Source: Deltaproteobacteria bacterium (GTDB taxonomy: Bacteria > Myxococcota_A > Polyangia > Haliangiales > Haliangiaceae). Taken from it: a stretch of 13,772 nucleotides of DNA. A program made the translations under genes and the position numbers. Positions within the stretch are counted from its first letter, which is position 1. Each line of letters opens with the position of its first letter. Where the stretch lies: the NCBI GenBank assembly GCA_013813945.1, contig JACCQV010000661.1, forward strand, positions 1 to 13,772, given 5' to 3'. The notes beneath the pieces were generated by a model, which saw only the letters and a list, made by a program, of their open reading frames with translations, ran no database searches and was not told the DNA's origin. Positions 1-4,934 of the stretch are shown piece by piece.

Positions 1-88
1 GCGGCCCGCTCGCGCGGGCGTGGCAGCCACGTGGCAGCGAAGACCGCCGCCTCGGGCGAGAGTGCAGCGATTCACGCTGCTTGAGTAG

Positions 89-139
89 TGGGGGCAGAAG
101 GACTCGAACCTTCAACCAGCGGATTAATTAAGAGTCCGC
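89..139 (-). tRNA. 3' half of a tRNA-Lys(CUU)-like gene, probable att scar
   Basis: Read on the minus strand this is an anticodon stem GCGGA/TCCGC, a 5-nt variable loop TGGTT, a T arm GAAGG-TTCGAGT-CCTTC, a 3' acceptor strand TGCCCCC and discriminator A, with no encoded CCA. The anticodon loop should be 7 nt (CTCTTAA, Lys CUU) but is 11 nt because TTAA is repeated in tandem. The 5' half is missing: its acceptor strand would appear as TGCCCCC on the plus strand beyond 140, and it is absent up to 360. A fragment running from the anticodon stem to the 3' end is the usual identity block of a tyrosine-integrase attachment site. No integrase is visible, though the window starts only 88 bases away. 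It is not a functional tRNA as it stands. Confidence 0.7.
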
Positions 140-362
140 CGAGCGGTTTCGGTCGCTCCTGGAACCAAGCGACTTCGCAGGGTTTTACCGCGCACACTGC
201 GAGTACGCACGGTCCGTGTGTCACAGGTGTGCCCGACATCGACGGGCTCGCGGTCTGAACCCGGCGACGACGGCCACCGCTGACCGCGAGTGTCACGATC
301 GCATCAACGACGGCGACAGCGTCGTCGGCGACCTCGGGTGCCTCCGACCGCCGCAAGCACGC
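140..362. other. intergenic stretch with no recognisable gene
   Basis: No reading frame here looks like a protein, and there is no 5' tRNA half or transposase fragment. It lies between the tRNA fragment and the first toxin-antitoxin pair. If the tRNA fragment is an att scar, this would be the edge of the former element. Confidence 0.5.
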
Positions 363-368
363 TATGGT
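363..368 (+). promoter_or_regulatory. -10-like hexamer, probably leaderless, of the first antitoxin
   Basis: TATGGT lies 7 nt before the ATG at 376. The same geometry occurs at 2209 and 2921. At this distance transcription would begin at or next to the ATG. No convincing -35 is visible. Confidence 0.35.
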
Positions 369-375
369 AGGGCTC

Positions 376-630
376 ATGGCGGCGCTCAAAACAGTTCTCG
401 AACAAGCGCTGCAGCTCTCCGACGATGAGCGAGGGGAGCTGATCGGTCAGCTTCTGCGCAGTCTCGAGCCGGACGATGGTGAGGATCTCACCGCAGACGA
501 GTGGCTGGCGGCGTGGTCGGGGGAGCTCGATCAGCGTGCACGCGAGGTGCGGGAGGGTGCGGTCGAGTTGATCGACGGGGACGAAGCGCTCGCGGGAGTA
601 CGGCGCTCAATCACCGCCCGCCGCCCGTGA
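376..630 (+). CDS. addiction-module antitoxin
   Basis: This 84-residue acidic protein resembles the short 'putative addiction module component' antitoxins that accompany RelE/ParE toxins. The N-terminal helices carry the family pattern LS-DERGEL-QLLRSLE, followed by an acidic linker and a C-terminal W-x-x-E-L-x-x-R segment expected to wrap the toxin. The start at 376 (MAALKTV) is preferred over ATG 364 because a -10-like hexamer covers 363-368. The stop overlaps the toxin start as GTGA, so the two should be translationally coupled. The antitoxin should neutralise the toxin and, by family habit, repress its own promoter; neither is shown by the sequence. The pair looks complete, unlike several neighbours. 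Confidence 0.82.
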   Translation: MAALKTVLEQALQLSDDERGELIGQLLRSLEPDDGEDLTADEWLAAWSGELDQRAREVREGAVELIDGDEALAGVRRSITARRP

Positions 631-932
631 AACCCTATCGATTCCACCCAGCGGCGCTCGCAGAATATCAAGCCGCGATCGATTGGTATGCCGAACGATC
701 GCTCGTTGCTGCCACGGGGTTGGCCATCCTCGTGGAACGCGGAATCCAAGGAATCCGGGAACGCCCGCTGGCGTCGCCGACCTGGCCCGGGCTCGAAGAC
801 ATTCGACGCCGCATCTTGCGAAGCTATCCGTACTCCATCATCTACCTCGTCGAGGCGGCCGAGATCGTCATCGTCGGAGTCGCACACCACAAGCGCCGCC
901 CGGGCTACTGGCTGCAACGCACGGATCGATAG
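627..932 (+). CDS. RelE/ParE-family toxin
   Basis: This 101-residue basic protein begins at GTG 627, overlapping the antitoxin stop. It follows the RelE/ParE plan: an N-terminal strand and helix (FHPAALAEYQAAIDWYAER), a middle IRRRILRSYPYSIIYLV hairpin and a C-terminal VAHHKRRPGYW. That last motif recurs in the second toxin (VAHMHRRPGYW). Family members are either ribosome-dependent mRNA endonucleases or gyrase inhibitors; the sequence alone does not say which. The length is normal for the family and no frame damage is seen. A longer frame opens upstream at 501, but it overlaps the antitoxin and has no family similarity there. Confidence 0.85.
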   Translation: MKPYRFHPAALAEYQAAIDWYAERSLVAATGLAILVERGIQGIRERPLASPTWPGLEDIRRRILRSYPYSIIYLVEAAEIVIVGVAHHKRRPGYWLQRTDR

Positions 933-935
933 GGA

Positions 936-1164
936 GCTGGATCCGCGTACGGGAACCGGACCAAGCAGCTTGCGGCGGACACCCAGCTCGGGTGCGAGGC
1001 CGATGACGGGTCCACTCCGGTCCCGGAGCTTCGAGCGTCCGCATCGCGGTCTTCAGCTCGTCCCAGAACTCGGCTCCCAGACCCTCGCGCTCGTGCTCGT
1101 AGCGGACGATCGCGTGCGCGATCACGTCCTCGGCTTCCGCGTCGACGTGGATCGGCTTCTTCAT
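936..1164 (-). pseudogene. ParE/RelE-family toxin remnant with frameshifts
   Basis: From ATG 1164 (MKKPIHVDAEAEDVI) the minus strand encodes a clear toxin N-terminus, with AIVRYEHEREGLGAEFWDEL and then EAPGPEW near 1012. The expected continuation moves to a second frame (VIGLAPELGVRRKL) and then a third (LVRFPYADPAPY). At least two frame changes are therefore needed to restore the family pattern. The final R-R-P-G-Y-W segment is absent; the homology stops just beyond the convergent intact toxin ending at 932. A possible antitoxin tail (VVERRLAARVASR) ends in a TGA that overlaps this ATG, but nothing of its body remains. It is almost certainly non-functional. Confidence 0.72.
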
Positions 1165-1220
1165 CGGCTGGCGACGCGAGCTGCCAACCGTCGCTCGACG
1201 ACGTCCGGCCGAAGTGACCG

Positions 1221-1619
1221 CTACGGCCCGAGCTTGATCCACGGCACGAGCTTGGTCCCGTCGATCGGCTCGGCCGGCGCAACCGGCTCGGCGCCCGCTG
1301 CCTTTTCGCGCTTGGGCTGCGGCTTGTCCTCGAACAGCGCGTTCTCTTCGAACCCGCCACCGCCGCCGATCGTCACGTTGCGCGTCTTCGAGAACAGACT
1401 GCCGAGTACCGCCGCCGCCGTAGCCGCGGCCGTCTCGACCTTCGCCGCCTTCGGCGACAGTCGCTGCCGCTGCTCCGGACCTGGCTGCGCGACCGAGCTA
1501 TCGAGCACCGCGTCGCGCTTGCCCGGATCCGCGGGCAGCTGGCCCATCCGATTGAGCACGACAGGGCGCATCGGCCCGGCACAGGCTCCGGAGACGACGA
1601 GGATCAGGACGGCGCGCAT
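1221..1619 (-). CDS. small putative lipoprotein, function unknown
   Basis: This 132-residue protein starts at ATG 1619, with a GAGG ribosome-binding site just upstream. The N-terminus (MRAVLILVVSGACAG) is a short hydrophobic signal ending in a relaxed lipobox with Cys13, so export and lipidation are likely. The mature part is low in hydrophobic residues. It contains an Ala/Thr-rich helix (around KVETAAATAAAVLGSL), a glycine run (TIGGGGGF) and a charged Lys/Glu tail that ends in KLVPWIKLGP. The general pattern resembles small unnamed lipoproteins of myxobacteria, recalled rather than searched. It lies between two toxin remnants on the same strand and does not look degraded. Confidence 0.6.
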   Translation of the reverse strand: MRAVLILVVSGACAGPMRPVVLNRMGQLPADPGKRDAVLDSSVAQPGPEQRQRLSPKAAKVETAAATAAAVLGSLFSKTRNVTIGGGGGFEENALFEDKPQPKREKAAGAEPVAPAEPIDGTKLVPWIKLGP

Positions 1620-1640
1620 CGGTCCTCGGCTCTCAGCACG

Positions 1641-1859
1641 TTATGTGCCCGCGCCGCGCAAACAATCTCCGCACGTTGGCGGTCCGCCCCTGTGGTGTTC
1701 GCGCGACAGCGTCGCGAGAATCACACCAATAGGTCGCGACGCTCGAGCAGGGGGCGGATCCTGCCCACCGAAGATGCCGGGATCGTCAGCGTTCTGGCGC
1801 CAGCGCTCGTCGATCCGCTCGGCGGCGCGAGCCGCGCGCTTCGAAAGGAACGCCTTCAC
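1641..1859 (-). pseudogene. damaged RelE/ParE-like toxin following the 1856-2017 antitoxin
   Basis: The frame starts at GTG 1859 inside the antitoxin stop (GTGA). It begins like a toxin (VKAFLSKRAARAAERIDERW) and ends with what may be the family's C-terminal strand and tail (VILATLSREHHRGGPPT). Only 72 residues are encoded against about 95-105 usual. The central region, which should hold the R-R-x-L-L-x-x-x-x-Y-x-V-Y hairpin, is missing and replaced by a Pro/Ala stretch. I read this as an internal deletion that leaves an inactive toxin. A divergent short toxin is the alternative. Confidence 0.6.
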
Positions 1860-2017
1860 GACTTCGCGACGAGACGGTCGGCGAACGCGCGCGCGTCTTC
1901 GAACTCGCCTCGCGCGAACTGCGCGGCGCTCTCTTCGAGTGCCGCATCAAGCTCGCCGCGCTCCTCGGCCGTCAGGTCATCCGCCGGCGGCTTCGTGGTC
2001 TCGAATCTCGACGGCAA
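1856..2017 (-). CDS. short antitoxin-like protein
   Basis: This 53-residue acidic protein is read from TTG 2017 to a TGA at 1858-1856 that overlaps the toxin GTG. The core, DDLTAEERGELDAALEE, followed by AQFARGEFEDARAFADRLV, matches a common type of very short antitoxin found before ParE-like toxins. The start is uncertain: TTG is the only plausible start in this frame, no ribosome-binding site is obvious, and the frame upstream does not look coding. The true N-terminus may have been lost by frameshift. Because its toxin appears broken, this antitoxin may be free of selection or may act in trans on other toxins. Confidence 0.6.
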   Translation of the reverse strand: MPSRFETTKPPADDLTAEERGELDAALEESAAQFARGEFEDARAFADRLVAKS

Positions 2018-2208
2018 CGACCGACACGCAGGCCGTTCGCGCCGAGCGCATCTGCCGCAAGGCAGGGCCCCGGTTCGTCAGTACCTGCCGGCGAGCCTCA
2101 AGGTCGCGACGTTGCAGCCAAAACTCAAGGTGATCGAGTGGGCATGGAACGCCGGTGTCAGGTAACTCGATGCGAAGACCTCGGTCGACCTTTGCCGCAG
2201 GGTTCGAG

Positions 2209-2214
2209 TAGGCT
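2209..2214 (+). promoter_or_regulatory. -10-like hexamer, probably leaderless, of the second antitoxin
   Basis: TAGGCT lies 6 nt before the ATG at 2221. The identical hexamer at the identical distance precedes the unrelated minus-strand gene that starts at 8668. Confidence 0.35.
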
Positions 2215-2220
2215 TGAGAC

Positions 2221-2460
2221 ATGGTCGGAGCCACAAAGAAGCACGTCGACGAGCTGTTGAAGCTACCGGCCGAACAGCGGTCCGAAGCGGCCGAGGCACT
2301 ACTGCTCAGCTTGGAGCAGGAGCCCGAGAGCGACGATCAAGCCGCGGTCGCTGCGGACTGGGCACGCGAGATCGAGCGACGTGTCGAGGAGAACGCGCCA
2401 GGTGTTCAGGCCGAGACCGTGTTCACCGAAGGCCGCGCACGACTTCAGAAGCAGTCGTGA
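2221..2460 (+). CDS. addiction-module antitoxin
   Basis: This 79-residue acidic protein has the N-terminal pattern (VDELLKLPAEQRSEAAEALL) typical of addiction-module antitoxins. An acidic linker (EQEPESDDQ) and a C-terminal W-A-R-E-I-E-R-R-V-E-E helix follow. Its plan matches the antitoxin at 376-630, but the two are clearly diverged, so this is a separate family member and not a recent duplicate. The stop overlaps the next start as GTGA, implying coupled translation. It should bind and neutralise the downstream toxin and probably autoregulate the pair. Confidence 0.82.
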   Translation: MVGATKKHVDELLKLPAEQRSEAAEALLLSLEQEPESDDQAAVAADWAREIERRVEENAPGVQAETVFTEGRARLQKQS

Positions 2461-2768
2461 AAACGCTCGAGTTCGCGCCGGCCGCACGCGCCGAGCTGGA
2501 CGCAGCCGCCGACCGCTACGAGGCGGAACGTCCCGGTCGTGGCGTTCGCTTCTACGCGGCCGTCGAGCGAACGGCGAAGCTGCTCGTTGCATTCGCAGCA
2601 GTCGGCCCTGAGTTTCCCGGCGTTCGGCCGGCTCTCGGCGTTCGGCGTCGGATCGTTCGCGGCTTCCCGTTCGTCGTGGCGTACCGCGTGGTCGGCGAGA
2701 CGATCCGCGTCGACGCCGTGGCTCACATGCACCGACGGCCAGGGTACTGGCACCGGCGGGCCCGCTGA
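2457..2768 (+). CDS. RelE/ParE-family toxin
   Basis: This 103-residue protein begins at GTG 2457. It carries FAPAARAELDAAADRYEAER at the N-terminus, then VRRRIVRGFPFVVAYRVVG and finally VAHMHRRPGYWHRR. All three blocks are RelE/ParE family hallmarks and the length is complete. The target (mRNA or gyrase) cannot be told from sequence. The gene ends at 2768, just before a helix-turn-helix remnant on the opposite strand, so its downstream flank is a rearrangement boundary. The motif spacing matches the toxin at 627-932 throughout. Confidence 0.85.
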   Translation: MKTLEFAPAARAELDAAADRYEAERPGRGVRFYAAVERTAKLLVAFAAVGPEFPGVRPALGVRRRIVRGFPFVVAYRVVGETIRVDAVAHMHRRPGYWHRRAR

Positions 2769-2793
2769 TCGCGATGAGGATGTGATCGAACTC

Positions 2794-2865
2794 GCTCAGC
2801 TTCGCACGCTCGCCAAGCTGCTCAAGCGTGAGGTCGCGCTGGCGGCGCAGCTGCCGGACGTTCAA
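2794..2865 (-). pseudogene. XRE-type helix-turn-helix stub
   Basis: The minus strand from about TTG 2865 reads LNVRQLRRQRDLTLEQLGER followed by AKLS. This is the first helix and recognition-helix start of a Cro/CI-type DNA-binding domain. After AKLS the expected second half of the domain is replaced by unrelated sequence. Only about 24 residues are recognisable. It may be the head of an XRE regulator or antitoxin cut off when the flanking toxin pair was inserted. Confidence 0.5.
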
Positions 2866-2920
2866 ACAGACGACACCGACCGGGGCGAGTAATGGGACCG
2901 CCTTCCGTTGCGACGTCGGG

Positions 2921-2926
2921 TACACT
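2921..2926 (+). promoter_or_regulatory. -10-like hexamer of the orphan antitoxin
   Basis: TACACT lies 7 nt before ATG 2934. The intervening CGAAGGA could also serve as a very close ribosome-binding site. The geometry matches the hexamers at 363 and 2209. Confidence 0.35.
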
Positions 2927-2933
2927 CGAAGGA

Positions 2934-3075
2934 ATGTCGATCAGGCCCGAGCTGCGCAGCGAGCTGTTGACGCTCTCGCCCGAAGATCGGCAGGAGCTGG
3001 CGGACGAGCTGTACGAGAGCCTCGTCGACGAATCGCTCGACCCGCAATGGGAACGCGCTTTCGAACCGCAGCTTC
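2934..3075 (+). pseudogene. truncated addiction-module antitoxin without toxin
   Basis: From ATG 2934 the frame reads SIRPELRSELLTLSPEDRQE and continues LADELYESLVDESLDPQW, the N-terminal half of an addiction-module antitoxin. After about residue 47 the frame continues into arginine/proline-rich sequence with no family pattern. No toxin follows. Instead the sequence enters a short unknown frame (3088) and then the tail of a ZIP transporter on the other strand. I infer a deletion that removed the antitoxin C-terminus and the whole toxin. The promoter region and start look intact. Confidence 0.7.
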
Positions 3076-3087
3076 GGGGCACACAAC

Positions 3088-3231
3088 GTGAACGCGACGT
3101 ACATCAGCCAGCACCTCGACCACCTCGCGGCGTGCGCCGACAGGATCGACGCGGGCATCACGCGCCGGATCAAGGGCGAGCCCGGCGGGAATCGCTCGCG
3201 TCGCTCGGCGCGGCAGCGCTCGGTCGCCTGA
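3088..3231 (+). CDS. short unrecognised frame, possibly a gene fragment
   Basis: From GTG 3088 to TGA 3231 a 47-residue frame reads NATYISQHLDHLAACADRID and ends in a basic tail (ITRRIKGEPGGNRSRR and on). The Tyr/Gln/His/Leu/Cys-rich part is more protein-like than its antisense, where the ZIP homology has already ended. I do not recognise it. It sits exactly between a truncated antitoxin and a truncated transporter, so it may be a piece of a third lost gene. No ribosome-binding site is evident. Confidence 0.25.
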   Translation: MNATYISQHLDHLAACADRIDAGITRRIKGEPGGNRSRRSARQRSVA

Positions 3232-3273
3232 GAGCGGCGTGTCGCCGCTCGGCGTCGCTGCGTAGAAGTCACG

Positions 3274-3660
3274 CTGGGCCTGCGCGGCCGCGACGAGTGT
3301 CCCGACGGCACCGAGCGCGGCGGTCGCTTGCACGCCTGCGAGCGCGAGCAGCGCGCGTCGCTTGGTGACACCCGCCGCGCGTAGCAGGGCGTAGTCGCCG
3401 AGCTCCTCGGGCACCTCATGGACGATCACCGCGAGCGAGGTCATGACGCCGAGCGGTATTGAGATCACGAATGCTGCGGCGATCGCCATGCCGTCGGCGA
3501 GGTTGTGAAGTGCATCCGAGCCGAGCAATGTCAGCGGCGGCACCAGCGCCGGCGATTCCCCGCGTCGATGCACGTGGCCCGACAGCGACCACTCGGCGAG
3601 TGCGACGGCGACGAAACTGCCCGCACTCCACCACAGCGCTCCTGGACCGTGCGCTGCGAT
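3274..3660 (-). pseudogene. ZIP-family metal transporter, core only
   Basis: On the minus strand about 129 codons encode an unmistakable ZIP core. A hydrophobic segment (ALWWSAGSFVAVALAEW) comes first, then DALHNLADGMAIAAAF (TM4 with its His/Asn/Asp metal site) and then HEVPEELGDYALLRAAGVT (TM5). Hydrophobic TM6-like sequence follows and ends near QATAALGAVGTLVAAAQAQ. The N-terminal helices are missing: a TAG lies 12 nt upstream of the homology, at a CTAC tandem repeat. The C-terminal helices are also missing after about 3274. ZIP proteins import Zn2+ or Fe2+ into the cytoplasm; this remnant cannot form a full eight-helix carrier. It is cut at both ends. Confidence 0.8.
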
Positions 3661-3664
3661 GTCG

Positions 3665-3679
3665 CTACCTACCTACCTA
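3665..3679. repeat. (CTAC)3-CTA tandem tetranucleotide at a gene junction
   Basis: Three perfect CTAC units and a partial fourth lie immediately beyond the point where ZIP homology begins on the minus strand and before the unidentified stretch leading to the ATPase fragment. A low-complexity tract here fits slippage or end-joining at a deletion junction. Confidence 0.6.
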
Positions 3680-3778
3680 GCCGAGGTTCACCCTGCTACA
3701 TGGGCGGCCACTGGGTCGGCCGCAGAACTACTTGGTTGCCCGTGTACGTGTAGGAGTGCGGCTCGCGATGCGGGGACA

Positions 3779-4219
3779 GAACCGCTCCTGGGCCGCGCCG
3801 AGTGGTTCACGATCGGTCTCACCGCAGTCATGGAAGCCGGGGTCACGCTCGCTGTTTTCGCATGGGCGTTGCGCGAGCGCGATCTCGCCGAGGCGCGCAA
3901 CCTCGCCTTCTCGGTCCTGGTGTTCGGCGAGCTATTCCGATCGTTCGCCGCACGCAGCGCGACGAAGGTGTTCTGGCAAGTCGGCGCGTTCGGGAATCTG
4001 CTGCTGCTCGGAGTCGTCGCCGGCTCGGTGATCCTCCAGCTCGTGATTCATCACGTCGGCTGGACTCAGTCGGTGTTCCAGATCGGCGCGTTGACGGTGG
4101 CCGATTGCGTCGCCGTCATGCTGCTCGGGCTGGTGCCCGTCACCGTGCTGGAGCTCGTCAAGCTCGTGCGTGCCCGGTTCGCCGCGACGGCTCACTCCAA
4201 GGTGCAGCATGGTTCGTAG
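3779..4219 (+). pseudogene. C-terminal membrane domain of a cation P-type ATPase
   Basis: From about 3779 the plus strand reads EPLLGRAEWFTIGLTAVMEA and on through ARNLAFSVLVFGELFRSFAA to a final VPVTVLELVKLVRARF. This is the Cation_ATPase_C domain (last four or so transmembrane helices) of a Ca2+/Mg2+-type P2 ATPase. The catalytic parts (TGES, DKTGTLT, GDGxNDAP) are absent; sequence before 3776 is unrelated. The stop at 4219 lies 11 nt inside the next gene, a natural-looking overlap, so the 3' boundary is original and only the 5' part was lost. It is not related to the copper ATPase at the right edge beyond superfamily level. Confidence 0.8.
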
Positions 4220-4451
4220 GCTCATCGTCCGGATCTTGCGCACGCGTCGTCGCCTGCGCTTCCATGAGCGCTGGCCCCGTGCAGAGCTGGCGATCGCGCA
4301 GGCGGCGGCACTTCGCGGCCTTCGCACGTTCGCGGTTGCTCGCTCTCCGTTCTATCAACGCTTTCATCGTAGGCTCGAGAACAGATCGCTGACCGACCTG
4401 CCGATCCTCGGCAAGGCTCCGATGATCATCGCGAGTGCACACGGTGGGTGA
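4209..4451 (+). pseudogene. N-terminal fragment of a PaaK-like adenylating enzyme
   Basis: From ATG 4209 about 75 residues resemble the start of phenylacetate-CoA-ligase-like (PaaK/F390 synthetase) proteins: a basic helix, then LRTFAVARSPFYQRFHRRLE and LTDLPILGKAPM, where full enzymes continue with K-x-x-(M/L)-M-x-x-F-D. The frame stops at 4451 after IIASAHGG, so the entire AMP-binding region is missing. It overlaps the end of the ATPase fragment by 11 nt, which suggests that the two genes were once neighbours in an operon. Non-functional. Confidence 0.65.
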
Positions 4452-4455
4452 ACCG

Positions 4456-4887
4456 ATGCAGCGCAGGTCCGCAGGCCTTGTGCTGAGCCTCTTAGGACTC
4501 ATGTTCGCGGGCACAGGCATGTACTTGATGTTCATGCGCCCGGCGATGCTGCCGGAGGACGCGGCCTTCACGAACATCGAGCTGGGGACGCTTCCTCCGA
4601 AGCTCAGCGCCTGGCTCTCGATCGTGTTCGCGACGTGGGGCGGGTTCGTGACTGGGTTTGGAGTGGTGCTCGTGAGCGCGGCCATCAGCCTGATGACATC
4701 TCAGCCGCGATGGCTCTGTGTTGGCACCGCGGCAGGTATTCTCATCGCGGCGAGCCGGTTCCTGATCAGCAACCTGATCCTCGAGTCTGACTTCCTCTGG
4801 TTCGTGACGGTGATCGCGGCGCTCTCCGCCCTTGCAGCGACCTTGCTCATCGCGAGCTCGCGGTCGACTCGATTCCGGGATCCTTGA
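4456..4887 (+). CDS. four-helix membrane protein, family not named
   Basis: This 143-residue protein starts at ATG 4456, 4 nt after the previous stop; GTG 4435 is a possible longer start. Four hydrophobic segments are visible: AGLVLSLLGLMFAGTGMYLM, around LSIVFATWGGFVTGFGVVLV, around WLCVGTAAGILIAASRFLIS and around FLWFVTVIAALSALAATLLI. A PAMLPEDAAF loop follows helix 1 and an N-L-I-L-E-S-D-F-L-W segment precedes helix 4. I recall similar unnamed membrane proteins with the same PED and SDF-W features but cannot name the family. The last five residues (RFRDP) and the stop are encoded inside a 53-bp permease fragment, so the original C-terminus may have been replaced. Confidence 0.65.
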   Translation: MQRRSAGLVLSLLGLMFAGTGMYLMFMRPAMLPEDAAFTNIELGTLPPKLSAWLSIVFATWGGFVTGFGVVLVSAAISLMTSQPRWLCVGTAAGILIAASRFLISNLILESDFLWFVTVIAALSALAATLLIASSRSTRFRDP

Positions 4888-4927
4888 CTTCCTCCGCGAG
4901 GTTGGCGATTTGCTCGAAACCCAGGTA
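4875..4927 (-). pseudogene. 53-bp fragment of an APC amino acid permease gene, direct repeat of 10660-10712
   Basis: The minus strand encodes YLGFEQIANLAEEVKDPG, the signature block of APC-superfamily permeases. The permease at 10020-11141 encodes AYLGFEEIANLAEEAKDPG at the matching place. By hand alignment the two DNA segments agree at 48 of 53 positions without gaps, and similarity stops on both sides. The copies lie in the same orientation about 5.8 kb apart, so they form a short direct repeat around the 4.9-10.7 kb genes. It overlaps the final codons of the plus-strand membrane protein and stops 8 nt before the end of the flavodoxin gene. Confidence 0.8.
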
Positions 4928-4934
4928 CCGATGA

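Noticed and set aside
121..131. TTAA duplication as a target-site duplication of a TTAA-specific transposon
   Set aside because: The two copies are directly adjacent with nothing between them and no inverted repeats or transposase are nearby; an excision footprint cannot be shown.
364..366. ATG 364 as the start of the first antitoxin
   Set aside because: It falls inside the -10-like TATGGT, and family similarity begins after 376.
688..2133. A 481-codon plus-strand frame, and similar long frames at 6118-7680, 8339-9985 and 9850-11757
   Set aside because: Arg/Ser/Pro-rich translations lying antisense to or across recognisable genes; they are GC-rich shadow frames. Only the last 81 codons of the 8339-9985 frame look real.
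2299..2925. A 208-codon minus-strand frame carrying the helix-turn-helix
   Set aside because: Only residues about 21-44 resemble a protein domain; the rest is antisense to the intact toxin pair at 2221-2768.
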